From: Sphacelaria rigidula
Taxonomy: Eukaryota > Phaeophyceae > Sphacelariales
Direction: 5' to 3'
Length of the DNA: 34,800 nt
NCBI GenBank assembly: GCA_964200075.2
Contig: CAXNAA020000023.1
Span: forward strand, 1-34,800
Each line of letters starts with the position of its first letter. Position 1 is the stretch's first letter. Shown piece by piece: positions 20,133-30,600 of this stretch. The translations under genes and the position numbers were made by a program. The notes beneath the pieces are model-generated. The model had not been told where the DNA came from. It searched no databases and saw nothing but the letters and a program-made list of their open reading frames with translations.

Positions 20133-20470
20133 TGAAGGGAAGATGCTCACCTCCCCAAAAGCGCGGACCAATTTCTTCTCGAAATACCATGTCGAGTAAT
20201 TCCTATACCGTGCAGAGATAGGGTCTATACTAGAGTCTATATGAAACCCCCAACAAAATATATCTAGCGGATAAGTTTTTTCGTATGAAAATACCCTGGA
20301 GCTCAGGGAAACGATTGATACCCTCACCTTCACCTAATTCCTTATCCATCCATGTAGATAGTAAGCGCACATGATATTTCATACTTCCCTCGATATATTA
20401 CTAGCAGAGGCACTGAGTGCACTAAATCTGGATTTCGCGTCTCAGTATTGAGGGCTGTGCTTTGAAATTT
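20133..20470 (+). repeat. Dispersed repeat C, copy 2 (right part)
   Basis: GTAATTCCTATACCGTGCAG, CCCTGGAGCTCAGGGAAACG, GAGTGCACTAAATCTGGAT and GCGTCTCAGT match 16215-16455 in the same order. Together with the tandem units to the left it forms a second copy of the composite repeat at 16076-16480. Confidence 0.6.
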
Positions 20471-20569
20471 GGTATCAAGTGTCGCTAGGGCATAATTAAA
20501 ATGTTCTCTTGATTTTCTTTCATGTCTCTGCTAAACACTGTTCCGAATCTCGACCAGCCAAGGCTCTAA

Positions 20570-20800
20570 ATCCCCCTTCTGTACCTGAATTTTGAGAGCT
20601 GGACTTTCGAAATTGGTGTGGAAAATCAACAGGGTCAGGGTTGGGTTACAGGGCACAACGAAAGATAAGCCTCGAGACGTTTTAGTGGAAAGTGGATCTT
20701 CATTTTTTCCCTCAAGTTGATTGAAAAATTCGACATTCTAGAGTTTGAAAGTCGAACTCTCCAAATTCGGGCGAAACTGGGCCTACAACCTACCAATCCG
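20570..20800. repeat. Palindromic element E, copy 2
   Basis: The left arm (TTTTGAGAGCTGGACTTTCG, then AAATTGG) is mirrored by the right arm (GAAAGTCGAACTCTCCAAATT). It is related to 16800-17215 in arrangement and in motifs such as GTTTTAG in the loop and GGCCTA/TAGGCTGGCCCAG at the edges. Boundaries are approximate. Confidence 0.5.
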
Positions 20801-20834
20801 CTATTAGGCTGGCCCAGCTCGTCGGGTGTGAGAT

Positions 20835-21072
20835 TACTTACAGAACTTACAAAACTATCGGGTACCAGTATTCAAGTCTCGGAGAAGTTACAGAACCTTT
20901 CGAGTAGGGTATGGGAGGCTTACATGAATCACAACTGTAGGGTAATGGTATGAAAGTTTTTCAAAACTGACATATCTATCAACTAGGGGTAGGGAAGTCT
21001 CAGGGAAGTACAGACCTGTCGGGTACTGATATGAAAGTCTCACAGGAATCACGAAACTATCGGGTACGAGTA
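20835..21072 (+). repeat. Degenerate ~40 bp tandem repeat, about five units
   Basis: Successive units share the pattern CTATCGGGTA(C)..A.TATGAAAGTCTC..GGAA.TCACAG. Examples are AACTATCGGGTACCAGTATTC, CTGTCGGGTACTGATATGAA and ACTATCGGGTACGAG. Units are diverged, so the array is old. Confidence 0.6.
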
Positions 21073-21599
21073 ATCACCCGAGAGAGTAAAGCGGGTAAAC
21101 AAACAACTGTTCCCTGCAGAAATCAACCTTGGTGCAATTCCCTGTCCTTCCAGTGGTGAAACTGACCCAGCTGGGGGATTAACTAAATACTGTCCAGCAA
21201 GATGTCCCGCGTTTTTTTTTATTGCCCATTTCCGAGATACCACACCTTTCCCTGGCAGCATCATCATCGTCTTCGAGCATACGGTCTCCCACACCCCAAC
21301 GAAATTACGGTGGGGACTTGCACTTTTTGAATCCTTGAATCGCTCTAGCCGCGCAGCAGTCCATACAACAAGATGCATGAGGACGCAACAGTTACCGTAA
21401 TTGCGCGAGTCATCGCACACCCCCTGGACCGAATTTGAAAGCTCGATTACTCGACAACAAGAAGAGCATCAGTTCTGAAAAGGGTAACGCTGGAAAGATG
21501 TCGTCGATAGCTGCCCGAAAACGCGTCGTTTGGTATTGGCACCTTTTTCGTCATTGAGTGCGGGCGACCAGCTTTTGCACTGGCGGCCAGAATGGGTGA

Positions 21600-21780
21600 T
21601 CTGTTCGTCGGCAAAGTTCACCTTCTTGTTCGAGTGTGAGTGATGCCGACTCATCAGATGATCTACCTGAGTGGTCAATAGGTCAAGCCTTTGATCCGCC
21701 AGGGTGGGTGACATGATTCTCATTTTCACCACTTGGGTGAAAATGATGCCGATTCAACATGCAGTAGTCGGCGGTCTACC
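21600..21780. repeat. Scrambled family A relatives
   Basis: A minus-strand core (ATGCCGACTCATCAGATGATC) is followed by a plus-strand stretch with GCCTTTGATCCGCCAGGGTG and GGGTGACATGATTCTCATTTTC, then GTCGGCGGTCTACC. These resemble family A ends and cores in mixed orientation, probably overlapping old insertions. Confidence 0.4.
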
Positions 21781-21861
21781 TATTCATTTTGTGGCATTTT
21801 GTGATTTTTTCGTATTTGGCGATTTTCTTGGCTTCTCTTCGCTTGCCTCCCATTGTCAAAT

Positions 21862-22262
21862 CGGCAATCTCAAGATATCTGTACCCGCTCCACAGTCTCA
21901 AGAAGAAAAAATCATCTGTACTCAATATTGAGTGACGTACCGGCTGACCGATCATGGGAAGTCCTGCCACGTCTCAGCCCAGATTCTCACTCTCCTGTAT
22001 TTTCGGCCGATCGAGCCAGTCCCGATCATATTTGTGAGAAAATGTGCAGTTTTATTTTTTTGAAATTCTGCCTACTCAGTGCACTACGGCCGAAAAACCG
22101 TGTCTCACGCTTAATAACATCCTCCTGATGAACGGGGTATTTCCTCGTTTCTCGCGATAACACCAACTGAGACGGATTCGGGCACTCTGTTTCGAAGATG
22201 ATACGTTTTACTGTGCCAAAATCTACCGACGCTAGCAATTTCGAGTTCTATCGAAGAGTAGT
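21862..22262 (-). repeat. Dispersed repeat D, inverted copy
   Basis: The reverse complement of this segment aligns with 18158-18550 along nearly its whole length. It shares ATACCCCGTTCATCAGGAGG, TTTTTCGGCCGTAGTGCA and GGCTCGATCGGCCGAAAAT. The facing pair could form a large hairpin enclosing about 3.3 kb. Confidence 0.68.
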
Positions 22263-23520
22263 ACGCAAGGAAAACCCTCAAACACCCCTAAATCGTTAGA
22301 CCGCCCACTACGGTATGGCAGAACCAGCCGGTCCAAATTAGGGGTCGAATTCTCATTTGTCATATCCCAAGTCATAATGGGTTGGATAGCAGAAACGAAT
22401 GACCTGACCTACCTGTCGGTCAGAGGGTCACAGCACTTGGTAGCTTGAGATATGTATCTTTCCTGTAGCAACGATCGGGTACTTTATCGAAGTATCAAGG
22501 CATGCAGGAGAATTCTAGTGCCGCACGTGAGACTAGCGTGGTGTCGAGATGTGTACCCTCTCACCTTCAAGGTGGATCATCTGGGTCTCAGTCATTTTTC
22601 GGGTGAAAGCATATCGATTTAGCGGGTGACTCACCCCGGTTAGCAAGGGACAAAGCTTGCACAACCTGGATAACGACGAAACATCACATGTTCAAGAAGT
22701 ATGATACCACGTTCAGTACGGAATCTATATTATGCTGCAATATATGCAATACAAGTAGTCGGTACAGTACGCTCTACACTTCTTGACACTGTAATGTTGG
22801 TACTGTCTGGGTTGTGTAATTTTCCACCCGAGTGATGTGTCTCGATACAACACAAAACACGAGCTATGCAGACAGGGGCCAGCGAAAATTGTGGTGGCTA
22901 CCCCGTCCACCATCCCTGTATGAACTCGATGGTCCGGCAGAGAAAGGTTCAGTTGGTGTAGCCTGGGCCCCGTCGTTCCTTTGTGGGTAGTTTCGGCTAC
23001 GTGAACCAACCGTTTTTTTTCCTATTTTGCTCTAAATCCGTCAACTGCCCAAGCCCCATGTCAAGCGAACCCTTTTTCTTCTGGTACCTAGAACACAGCA
23101 GGTCATGCGCTGCTTCACTCAGCGTGCTTGAGGCAAGTTTGTGTCGGCGGCACTACTTTTTGTGTGTACACGCCCAAAATAAAGCCTCGCAACGTGAGCA
23201 ACCGAGGAACCCATGACGGTTGCTCAAAACTGTTTCTCTCATGTTACCTAACCCCCGCCGGAGCTGGGCGATGTTGGCTCCTTGATTCCTTCATCCGACC
23301 AAATATTCTAGGGGACCTAACCAGCGATACAAATGGTCGGTTCTGTACTCCTCCAAACATCCAAGATGCGACACAAGAACTACTTGTTCTGGTACCGGAC
23401 AGAAAATGAGCGGAAGCGTAATGGAAGAAATGTCCGACTAGGTCTTGTGTTGAAAATGACCATACTCATTTCATGCTGTCCTATTGTTTCCCCCCATTTG
23501 ATGGACACGTGAAAACACAG
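22263..23520. other. 5' flank of gene 2; first exon(s) not identified
   Basis: Gene 2 must begin here or further left, because its first visible exon starts in phase 0 inside a Myb repeat after the acceptor GTGAAAACACAG. I searched for an upstream exon ending in a Trp-containing Myb helix 1 and a phase-0 donor, and found none that convinces. A short ORF at 23365-23520 starting MRHKNYLFW is a weak candidate. Confidence 0.4.
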
Positions 23521-23657
23521 GAGGACAGAAAGCTCGAGAAAGCCGTGGAAGCGAACAATGGTCTTGAGAACGATCCCAAGAACGGCTCGGAAGCCGACTG
23601 GGCCGCCGTCGCCAGGAAGCTCTCTACTGACCGTACGGCTGGGGAATGCCGTTCAAG
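23521..23657 (+). CDS. Gene 2 exon: end of Myb repeat 1
   Basis: 45 codons plus two bases. EDRKLEKAVEANN is helix 1 and DWAAVARKLSTDRTAGECRS holds helix 2 and the recognition helix. The Trp of the next repeat position (SRWLARSE) is supplied by the following exon. An insertion of about ten residues (LENDPKNGSE) between helix 1 and the second Trp makes this repeat longer than usual. It ends CAAG/GTAGAC in phase 2. The first Trp must lie in an unseen upstream exon. Confidence 0.72.
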
Positions 23658-24403
23658 GTAGACAAGCTCGCTGCTCGTGTCCTTAGTTTGTTCGTCTCTT
23701 CGTCTGTTTGCTGTATATATATATATATATACATATTATTTTTTTTCGTTTTCTTTCCCCAAGCACAACACAGTTTATTTATTTTTTCATACCTGTTTTC
23801 TGTGGCGGGACATTCATTAAAAAACATGAAGGCACAGACGAATCATCGTCGGTTCGACCCACTAAATCCACGATTTTTTAGGCCTGATTGCTCGGAAGAG
23901 AGAAGAAAATTGCCCGCTGGTCAAAAACTCTCCACGCATTTTTTGCGCCATTCCATGTGCCTGGGAAGGCGCATACCTGGGTTGCAACGCTGAAAACAAA
24001 CCCCAAGGATGGATTCGTACGGTACGAATCAATACACTAAAATCAAGTAGTTCCAGACGAGTCATGAATGCGTCCGACCGTCGGAAAGTATCCATTTGTC
24101 AAGTGCATGATGACAATTTTTCAGTCATGAACTGTTCTGCCCCCGAAAAATGCCGTCTGTGGTCTCACTAGATTTGCCAAACGGAAACACTTTTGTAGCT
24201 ATGTGGGAAGAGCTGGAGAAGAGCGTGAAAGCGAAGAGATCGCAGCTAAGAACCAGAGAGAGTTTGTTTGCTTTCCGCATCACCGTCATCAAAATTGCTG
24301 GCTGACTACTGGCGACTGAGTTGCCTTCGTTTTTCGCTTGCCGTGCCAACGTTGTTTTGACTTTTCTTTTTTCATGCAAAACCCTGCGCGCGCGCGCGCG
24401 TAC

Positions 24404-24434
<31 letters not shown>

Positions 24435-27400
24435 GCGGGGTGGTCGATGACAAATACACAGGTGGCTCGCGCGATCCGAGGCTTCTCCCACGCCCCAAGA
24501 GATGCCGCGCTGGTCGAAGGCGGAAGAAGAGGTTCTGTTCATGAAACACAAATTTATAGGGCCTCAGTGGGCCGAGATTGCCAAGCTTCTCCCCGGCAGG
24601 TGAATATATGACGCCCCCCACGGTGATCCTTTTCACGCTTTGTGATTTATTATTTGCGTAGATGTTGAGACAACGCCCACATACGGAAGCAGTGGGGTGT
24701 GGGCATGCCGGCCTGTCATCACAGAACAAGAGGAGGAGACAGAGTTACAGTAATACCACTATATTCGATGTGCGGAAACAACCGTGAGCGGTGGACTTGG
24801 TGATGAATGAAGCCTTGGGCAGCGAGGGTCATGCCGTGTGCGGTTAGAGACGCGCTCCATCAAGAAAACTCGAATGCACCCGCATCACCATCGACACGAC
24901 GGCTATTGTAAACGTGCCACGCTCGAAACGGGTTGTGTAGGTTCTGTCCGACCGAGCGCCCGCAGGGCATGAATGAGACTCCCGCACCCATACAACTGTC
25001 ATGCTCCAAAGTGTCCGCGAGGCTTTGATGCTGGGTTTTCGGAACAGAAGGCCTCGGGCGCTCAAGAAGTCTGCGAACGAAACGGAAATCAGTCAGAAGT
25101 ACTGAACATCCTGCTGGAATTCCTTGCTCCCTCTCCCCTCGCCCTTGCTCCACCTCCTTCGCCTGCATCTTGTCTCTGTGGACTGTCTTGCTGGTTTCTC
25201 TTCTTTCCTCTGTTGTCAACCGTCCCTCTCGTCGCAGAACGGCGACGGAGGTGAAGAAGTACTTCCATGTTCACGTCCAACGTGTGGAACACGTCAATGC
25301 CACACGGGAGGGAGACGACGACTCTGCACCGTCTCTCGGGGAACCGAAAAAGTAAGCGGACAGTATTTTGTGGCACTCGTGTGTGCACAAGTAAACAAGT
25401 ACCTGAATCTTCTGGATCGTCCACTCTATCGACTAACCGTTGTCGTCGTCCACCAGACACCTGCCAGGGCCAAGACGAAGTAGTACCTTGAGGAGTGTAT
25501 CTGTACTTACATGTATAACCTCGGTCCCCCCCTCCCTCCCTCGGATTAAAGCATATCTGCCTGGCCCAAAAGACGTGTCGAATAAATTGAAACTGCGATT
25601 TCGGGTGGGAGACCTGTACCTGCTAGAAGGAAAGAGATTTGTCGATAGTCGAAAGGAGGAGGAAGTGGATGCGTGAAATTGCCCCCGTGGCAAAGCAGCA
25701 GAGAATAGAACTCATAGAGTGGCAGAGTGTAAACTGTATAAGGAGGAACGGGACTTGCTAGAGGGGGAAATGCGGGACGTCAATGAAAGTGGCATGAAGT
25801 CGTTTGATGCATTAGACCGTGGGGAGAAAATTATGACTATTCTAGGAGATAGATCGTGGCCAAAGAAGGCGACACAAGACGGGAATGAAATATGTAGACG
25901 GTTTTTGTGTAGTCTATGAAAGCAACGTAATGAGTACCGAAATGTTGGAGGTGTCACTGTCAGGAGTAAGACCGGTGCTCCGTCTCGAAAGGGATGCGTG
26001 GTCAGTGGTAAAACGACCAAGGCAAGCAAGAAATGAGTTCGCCCCCCCCCCCCAGCATGGTAAGACACCTATGAGGCAGGGTGGAACCCGTGGCGATCTC
26101 GGGAAGTGGCGATGCCAGAAGATGAAGCAACTCATTCGAGGCTGTGATCAAAACGCAAGACGATCAGTACGCTTCGGGCCGAACAATCGTACCAGGACGT
26201 AGCTCACCCATCGTTCGACCCGCCAAATGCATCACGGCATTCGGCGCTTGGTGATTGATTGCAAGCCTGGTCTGGTGAAAACCCGACGTGCTCCGTCCCG
26301 GCTTTGTAGGCATGCGAGGTCAATGGTCTTATTTATGGCTATGGCTTGCATGATCATGAGTACAACTCCCTCCCCCAGCATGTCGTTTTTTTTTCATGGA
26401 TTGGCTAAGCTTTGATCTGCGTCTGGTTGTTGTCGCCGTCGGTGATGGTGATGATGATGATGGTGATGTTGTTGTCGTTAATGCTGCTGCTCACAGCCCC
26501 TTGCCCCCTGCGCTTTGTTGCTATCTTGTTTGGGTTCTGGGTTGGTCGAGCAGCACGTCGGCGGCTCTCGACTCGAGGGCAGTGTCGGAATCGCCGTCGG
26601 GGCGTACATCTGGAAGCAATGGGGAACAGAAGGAGACAGCTCAGGCTCTCCCAAGCCCCGGCGGTGATGGGTGCGTAGCAATACGGAGTGTGGTGGAATG
26701 AGCACAGTTGTCCTAGCCGTCACTTTCTATTCTCTCATCCTTGTGTGCGAAACTTTTTCTTGCTTCTTCGTGTCGGACTTGAAAAGGTCGTGATTGTGAG
26801 AGAGGGCCAACACGCTTTTGTCATGAGAACACTTTCTCTCTGAACGCGAGTTTTTCAAATATAAGACGTGGGATATCTCAATCAGGGCGGGCGGGGGGGC
26901 AACTCGGCTCTCGGTACAATTCTTGTCAGCGGTGTGTGCGTGTGTGTGGGGGGCGTGTGGGCGCGTGGGTGTGGGTGTGTCGTGTGTTTCATTTTTTTCG
27001 CGTGTTCGTGGGAGGAGACGCGTCCGAAACGATGGTAACCGTTTTTGCTGTTGTAATCTAGGTGGAAAATATATGTCTTTGCCCGGCACTTTTGCCCGGC
27101 TCATTCCGGTAAAATTGAGACATTGTTTGGCTAGCTGATGAATCCGTGCGTTCGCTTCGTTTCTTCTGGTTTCTGTTTTCTGATGCCGTCGGAAAACGGT
27201 TTGGTTTCACGTGACGCGAGTCCAAGCGGACATGCGCAGTGTCAGCCGATGCGTGGTGTGATAGTTTTGTAATGAAAAAAATAAAGAAAAAACAGTCGCA
27301 GAGGAAGTTCAGAGAGGAAAGTGGTGAATCAGTGCGTGTGTGAATGTGTGTGTGTGTGGGGGGAGGGGGTTGTTTGACGTTTCCGCGATACTTCGGTCAT

Positions 27401-30010
27401 CGAAAAATAAAAGCCTCGCAAGGCGACGGGTGTTTCCGGTGTTTACTCGTGCGTCTGGTTGATTTTCTTCGTTCGGTGTGGTCCGTCGGTCGGTCGGTCG
27501 GTCGGTCGGTCGGTGTGCTCGCTCGCTCGGTGCTTGCGGTGAAACGAAACCAAGAAATCCTTCCCCTCTGCCGAAATATGGATTAGGTGTGGTTGTGTAT
27601 GAATAATCGCTGGCGGCCAAGCTTACGCCGATCTTGACACCTCGCATAAGAAGGTACCGCGAATTCAACATGTGGTCATGTGATGCCGATTCCGGCGTGC
27701 GCGGGTGGAAGCGAAGAAAAGGGATCTTGTTCCACCACAGCAAACATCGCTGTTGAGTCGTCTCTCTTCCATCACACACAAACGCTACATGGCCTCGCCC
27801 TCCCCCCCTGCTACTACTCCAGGTTCGAAGCTCGCGTGCAGCACATGCAGGCGCAGCAGCACCCCTTCCCTTCCCCGCCGCTAGCGTCGCGGCGGCCGCA
27901 CGACCGATTGCCACCCGCCTCCACTGAGGCAGCCCTCAGTGTTGGCCATTCTCCACCACGCCAACACTTCAACCGACACGCCCCCGCGATGAACAGCGGA
28001 CCGCCCCCTGGGAGTAGGGGCGTTGTCGTTGGCTCGAGTAACAGTCGTACCGCCTCAAGCCTCAGTGATATGATCGCCTCCCGACCTCCCTCACGGTCTC
28101 CACCGCCGCCGCAATCGCATCGATCCACCATCGATCATCTCGATCCCGCCCCGCAGAACCCTCTTCCAGCCAGCGGGCGGCAACACTACCCCTCTCACCG
28201 AGGAATGCGCACCACTCTGAGCAACGCCGCGGCCGCCCAGGTGGGCCCGTACCCAGCACTGCCGCCGCGCGATGAGCCCAGCGTTAACATGCCCGCGCCT
28301 CGCACCTTACAGGGCGGCGGAGAGGAAGGAAGGAAGCAGGGACAACACTCGATGCCTCCGCCTCCGCCTCCGCTTCCGCAGGAGCAGCGGCAGATGCTAC
28401 CCAATCCGCCGTCGGGCTCCCGGGGGTGGGGCGCCGGCGCGCCAAGAGCTGTCGTTGCTCGCGGCGGCGGGGCCGGGAGTTACGTGTGGTCATGCTCGGT
28501 GGACGCTATGCCGAGACTCGCGGGCTTCGCCCGCAAAAGTGCCCCGGGGGATTGGGCGGTGGCGCGCGAGCAACAACAGGAACAGAGCCAGCATCGGCAG
28601 GAAAGTGCCGGAGGTTCCCTACAGGCAGGGCGCCCCGTAATGGGTGCCGATCGCGATAATGGGGGTCGGGTGGAGCATTACTGGTGGTACGGGGGGAGGA
28701 GCAGCGAGGTTAAACCGGGGAACGGCGGCGGCGACGGTAGTGGACGAGATCCTGCGGGGCGTCCTCACTTTATGCTGCCAGGTGCAGAAAGATCCATGGC
28801 TGGGGGGGGCGTAGGCGCGTATGATGACAAGAATGGGATACGGAAACACGGCGGGGAGGTGCGTGATACGTCACCCACACGCGGGGCGAATGTCGCCGCC
28901 TCCGCCGCTGGACGAAATGGCACCCCGTCGTCTTCTCTTCGCGGAGAGGGAGATGTACGCGACTATTCGTCGCGCGGGGTGGTGTCTTCGAGTGCAGGGG
29001 CAGGGGGCAAAGATATGGAGGTGGAGCCCCCTGCTTCCCCCTTTGGTGGTGGCTCGTACTTTTCGAGAGACAAGAGGGTCACCGCACCCCCAGATGTGTT
29101 GGGCACGCACAAAAAAATCGTGACGCCGTTTCGCGTGGGGGGCGGCGTCGGGGACTTCAGAGGCGCGGGACAGATGGGTCCACAAGCACATCATCAGCGC
29201 CCTCCGAGCAGGGCCGACGAGCATGGGCGCAGTAGTACGGGGCCGTCCTTGGGCGCCGGGACGGGGCGGCAGGCTCATGAAAGTACGCCCACCATCGACG
29301 GTAACGGCAACAGCCACATGAGCGAGACGTGGGCGACAAAGGCGAAGACGTCGACCGCAAACCGTGAAGCGTCGTCGTCTCCGTCAGCATCGCCTCCTCC
29401 CCCACCCGCTGGTCAATCATGGACCATCTCGACGGCAGACCGTGGCGGGGGCGGGTCCACTGCCACCGGTGGGACAGACCCACTTCCGGTGAGAAAGAGG
29501 CCGTCGCCCCCTAATTCCGGCTCGGCGTCCCCAACGTTCGGTGGCGTCACTGGCAGATCTTCGTCGTCGAGCCCGTCTCCATCATCCATCAACGTAGGTG
29601 GTGGCAGCGGTGTGGTGGGCGACAGCAGGGGCAATGGAATTGCCGGCGACAGTGTCGAGAAGCCGCCAGCCGGCACCAGCAGCGGCGGTGGTGGCGGCGG
29701 CATTGTCGCGCCGCCACGTGGTTCTCACCCAGCCGCCGCTGCGAGCAACGGCAAGCAAACTGCCGTCAACGATCGTCGCGGCGAAGGGGGAGGCCGCGGC
29801 ATTGACTGCGGCGAACACACGTCGTCGTCTCCTTCATTCGCTCCATCTGGCCACGGCCAAAACGTCGGTGAGAAGGGCGGTGCGAGCGCTACTGGTGATG
29901 GTGCGGGTGCCGTTGCAGCATCTGCTGCTGCTGCTGCTGCTGTCGCTGATGAGAGTGCGGCCGATGTCTCTGATGGTCCGCGCCGCGGCCGAGGCTTTGG
30001 GGGCATGTAG
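23521..30010 (+). CDS. Gene 2: two-repeat Myb protein with long disordered tail (5' partial)
   Basis: Visible exons: 23521-23657, 24462-24599, 25238-25351, 26554-26670, 27823-30010. They total 2694 bases, 897 codons plus stop, and all four junctions have GT/AG borders and matching phase. Residues 1-46 (counted from the first visible exon) carry the end of one Myb repeat, about 62-109 a second, and the remaining ~780 are Ser/Gly/Pro-rich and disordered. Two-repeat Myb proteins bind DNA in the nucleus through the third helix of each repeat, so a transcription factor is likely. The Myb exons are certain as a unit. The joins to 26554-26670 and to the large last exon rest on phase and splice motifs. 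Alternatives are that the Myb part ends in an exon at 25456-25676 (acceptor GTCCACCAG, in frame to a TGA), or that the long ORF is a separate gene starting at ATG 27683. The start codon is not identified. Confidence 0.62.
24462..25351 (+). CDS. Gene 2 exons: Myb repeat 2
   Basis: Exon 24462-24599 follows AATACACAG and ends GGCAG/GTGAAT. Exon 25238-25351 follows CTCGTCGCAG and ends AAA/GTAAGC. Joined across a phase-2 intron they read MPRWSKAEEEVLFMKHKF, GPQWAEIAKLLPGR and TATEVKKYFHVHVQRVE. That is W-18-W then an aromatic 17 residues later, a full Myb repeat with the typical LLPGRT turn and EVKK recognition helix. The intron border falls at the turn before helix 3, as in many Myb genes. The upstream intron contains CG- and TG-rich microsatellites (24386-24431). 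Confidence 0.8.
26554..26670 (+). CDS. Gene 2 exon: Ser-rich linker
   Basis: 38 codons plus partial codons, from acceptor GGTCGAGCAG to donor GATGG/GTGCGT, phase 2 at both ends. It reads TSAALDSRAVSESPSGRTSG then NGEQKETAQALPSPGGD. There is no domain. The phase fits both the Myb exon before and the large exon after. It is GC-rich compared with the surrounding intron DNA. Confidence 0.52.
26671..27822 (+). other. Long intron (or intergenic spacer) with microsatellites
   Basis: 1152 bases with no credible exon. It contains a GT-rich tract (26933-26985), a second GT/G tract (27330-27372) and a GGTC tetranucleotide array (about 27484-27514) followed by CTCG repeats. If the last exon is a separate gene, its promoter would be here. 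Confidence 0.5.
27823..30010 (+). CDS. Gene 2 last exon: ~728-residue disordered region
   Basis: Begins after the pyrimidine-rich acceptor TGCTACTACTCCAG with FEARVQHMQAQQHPFPSPP and ends DGPRRGRGFGGM-stop. It is rich in Ser, Gly, Pro, Ala, Arg and His. It has Pro tracts (PPPPPPLPQEQRQ), Gly tracts, a Ser/Pro cluster near residue 640 of the exon and an Ala tract encoded by a GCT repeat at about 29922-29942. No folded domain is recognised except perhaps a small island around SYVWSCSVDAMPRLAGFARK (28479-28540). The frame is open for over 2.3 kb with strong GC bias, which supports coding. If it is a separate gene, the ATG at 27683 would be the start. Confidence 0.7.
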
Positions 30011-30393
30011 AGTGCCTGCGTGGAGTGCATGTCGTTTGTGATTCACTGTTTGACAATGCAAGGTACAGGGCCGGCCGGACGGCGTGTGGCGAGTATGGCT
30101 TTCGTAGCTGTGGCTGGCATGTTGTTGTTACTGTTGTTGTTACTGTTGTCACTGTTGTTGTTGTGTTGTTGTCATCGCTGTTGTCATGTTGGATTTGTTG
30201 TCGTACGCATTGGTTTGTTTTGATATGTTGGGGTTGTACGGAGAAATGATGGCTGGCCTGGGTGGCCGATGTGCAAGGGTTGAGGTGATGTGGTGCAAGC
30301 AGCTTCGGGTCGTGCATCCGTGTTTGTGTTGCTTTTGCCGGAGTTCATCCCGTTTGATTCGAGCTAGGACTTCGAAATTGTTAGATTTTGGCG

Positions 30394-30428
<35 letters not shown>

Positions 30429-30600
30429 ATTCCCCCACCGTGAGTGAGCACACACCGCCTTATGTTTTTTTTTTTATTTTTTGACAAAAAAACAGGTGGG
30501 GATACCAGCACGGCTAGTTCGTTGCATGTATGGTACTGTAAAGTAGTCTTGAACGTTTTATCTGCGTGTCAGTGTATAATTTAGGCAGCAGTCCACCTGA
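30011..30600. other. 3' flank of gene 2 with trinucleotide and poly-G tracts
   Basis: A TTG-rich region (30120-30200) and a 33-base poly-G run (30395-30427) lie in the probable 3' UTR. ORFs across them give only poly-amino-acid artefacts. Confidence 0.6.

Noticed and set aside
15960-22300. Search for transposase or reverse transcriptase fragments in the repeat island
   Set aside because: No frame longer than about 125 codons and no catalytic motif recognised. Only non-autonomous or decayed elements are supported.
25456-25676. Alternative last exon for the Myb gene (acceptor GTCCACCAG, in frame to TGA)
   Set aside because: Phase fits, but it would end the protein early in weak sequence. The 26554 exon also fits phase and leads in frame to the long coding exon. 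Kept only as an alternative.
30149-30511. Poly-Pro/poly-Thr ORFs across the TTG and G tracts
   Set aside because: Pure products of simple-sequence repeats.
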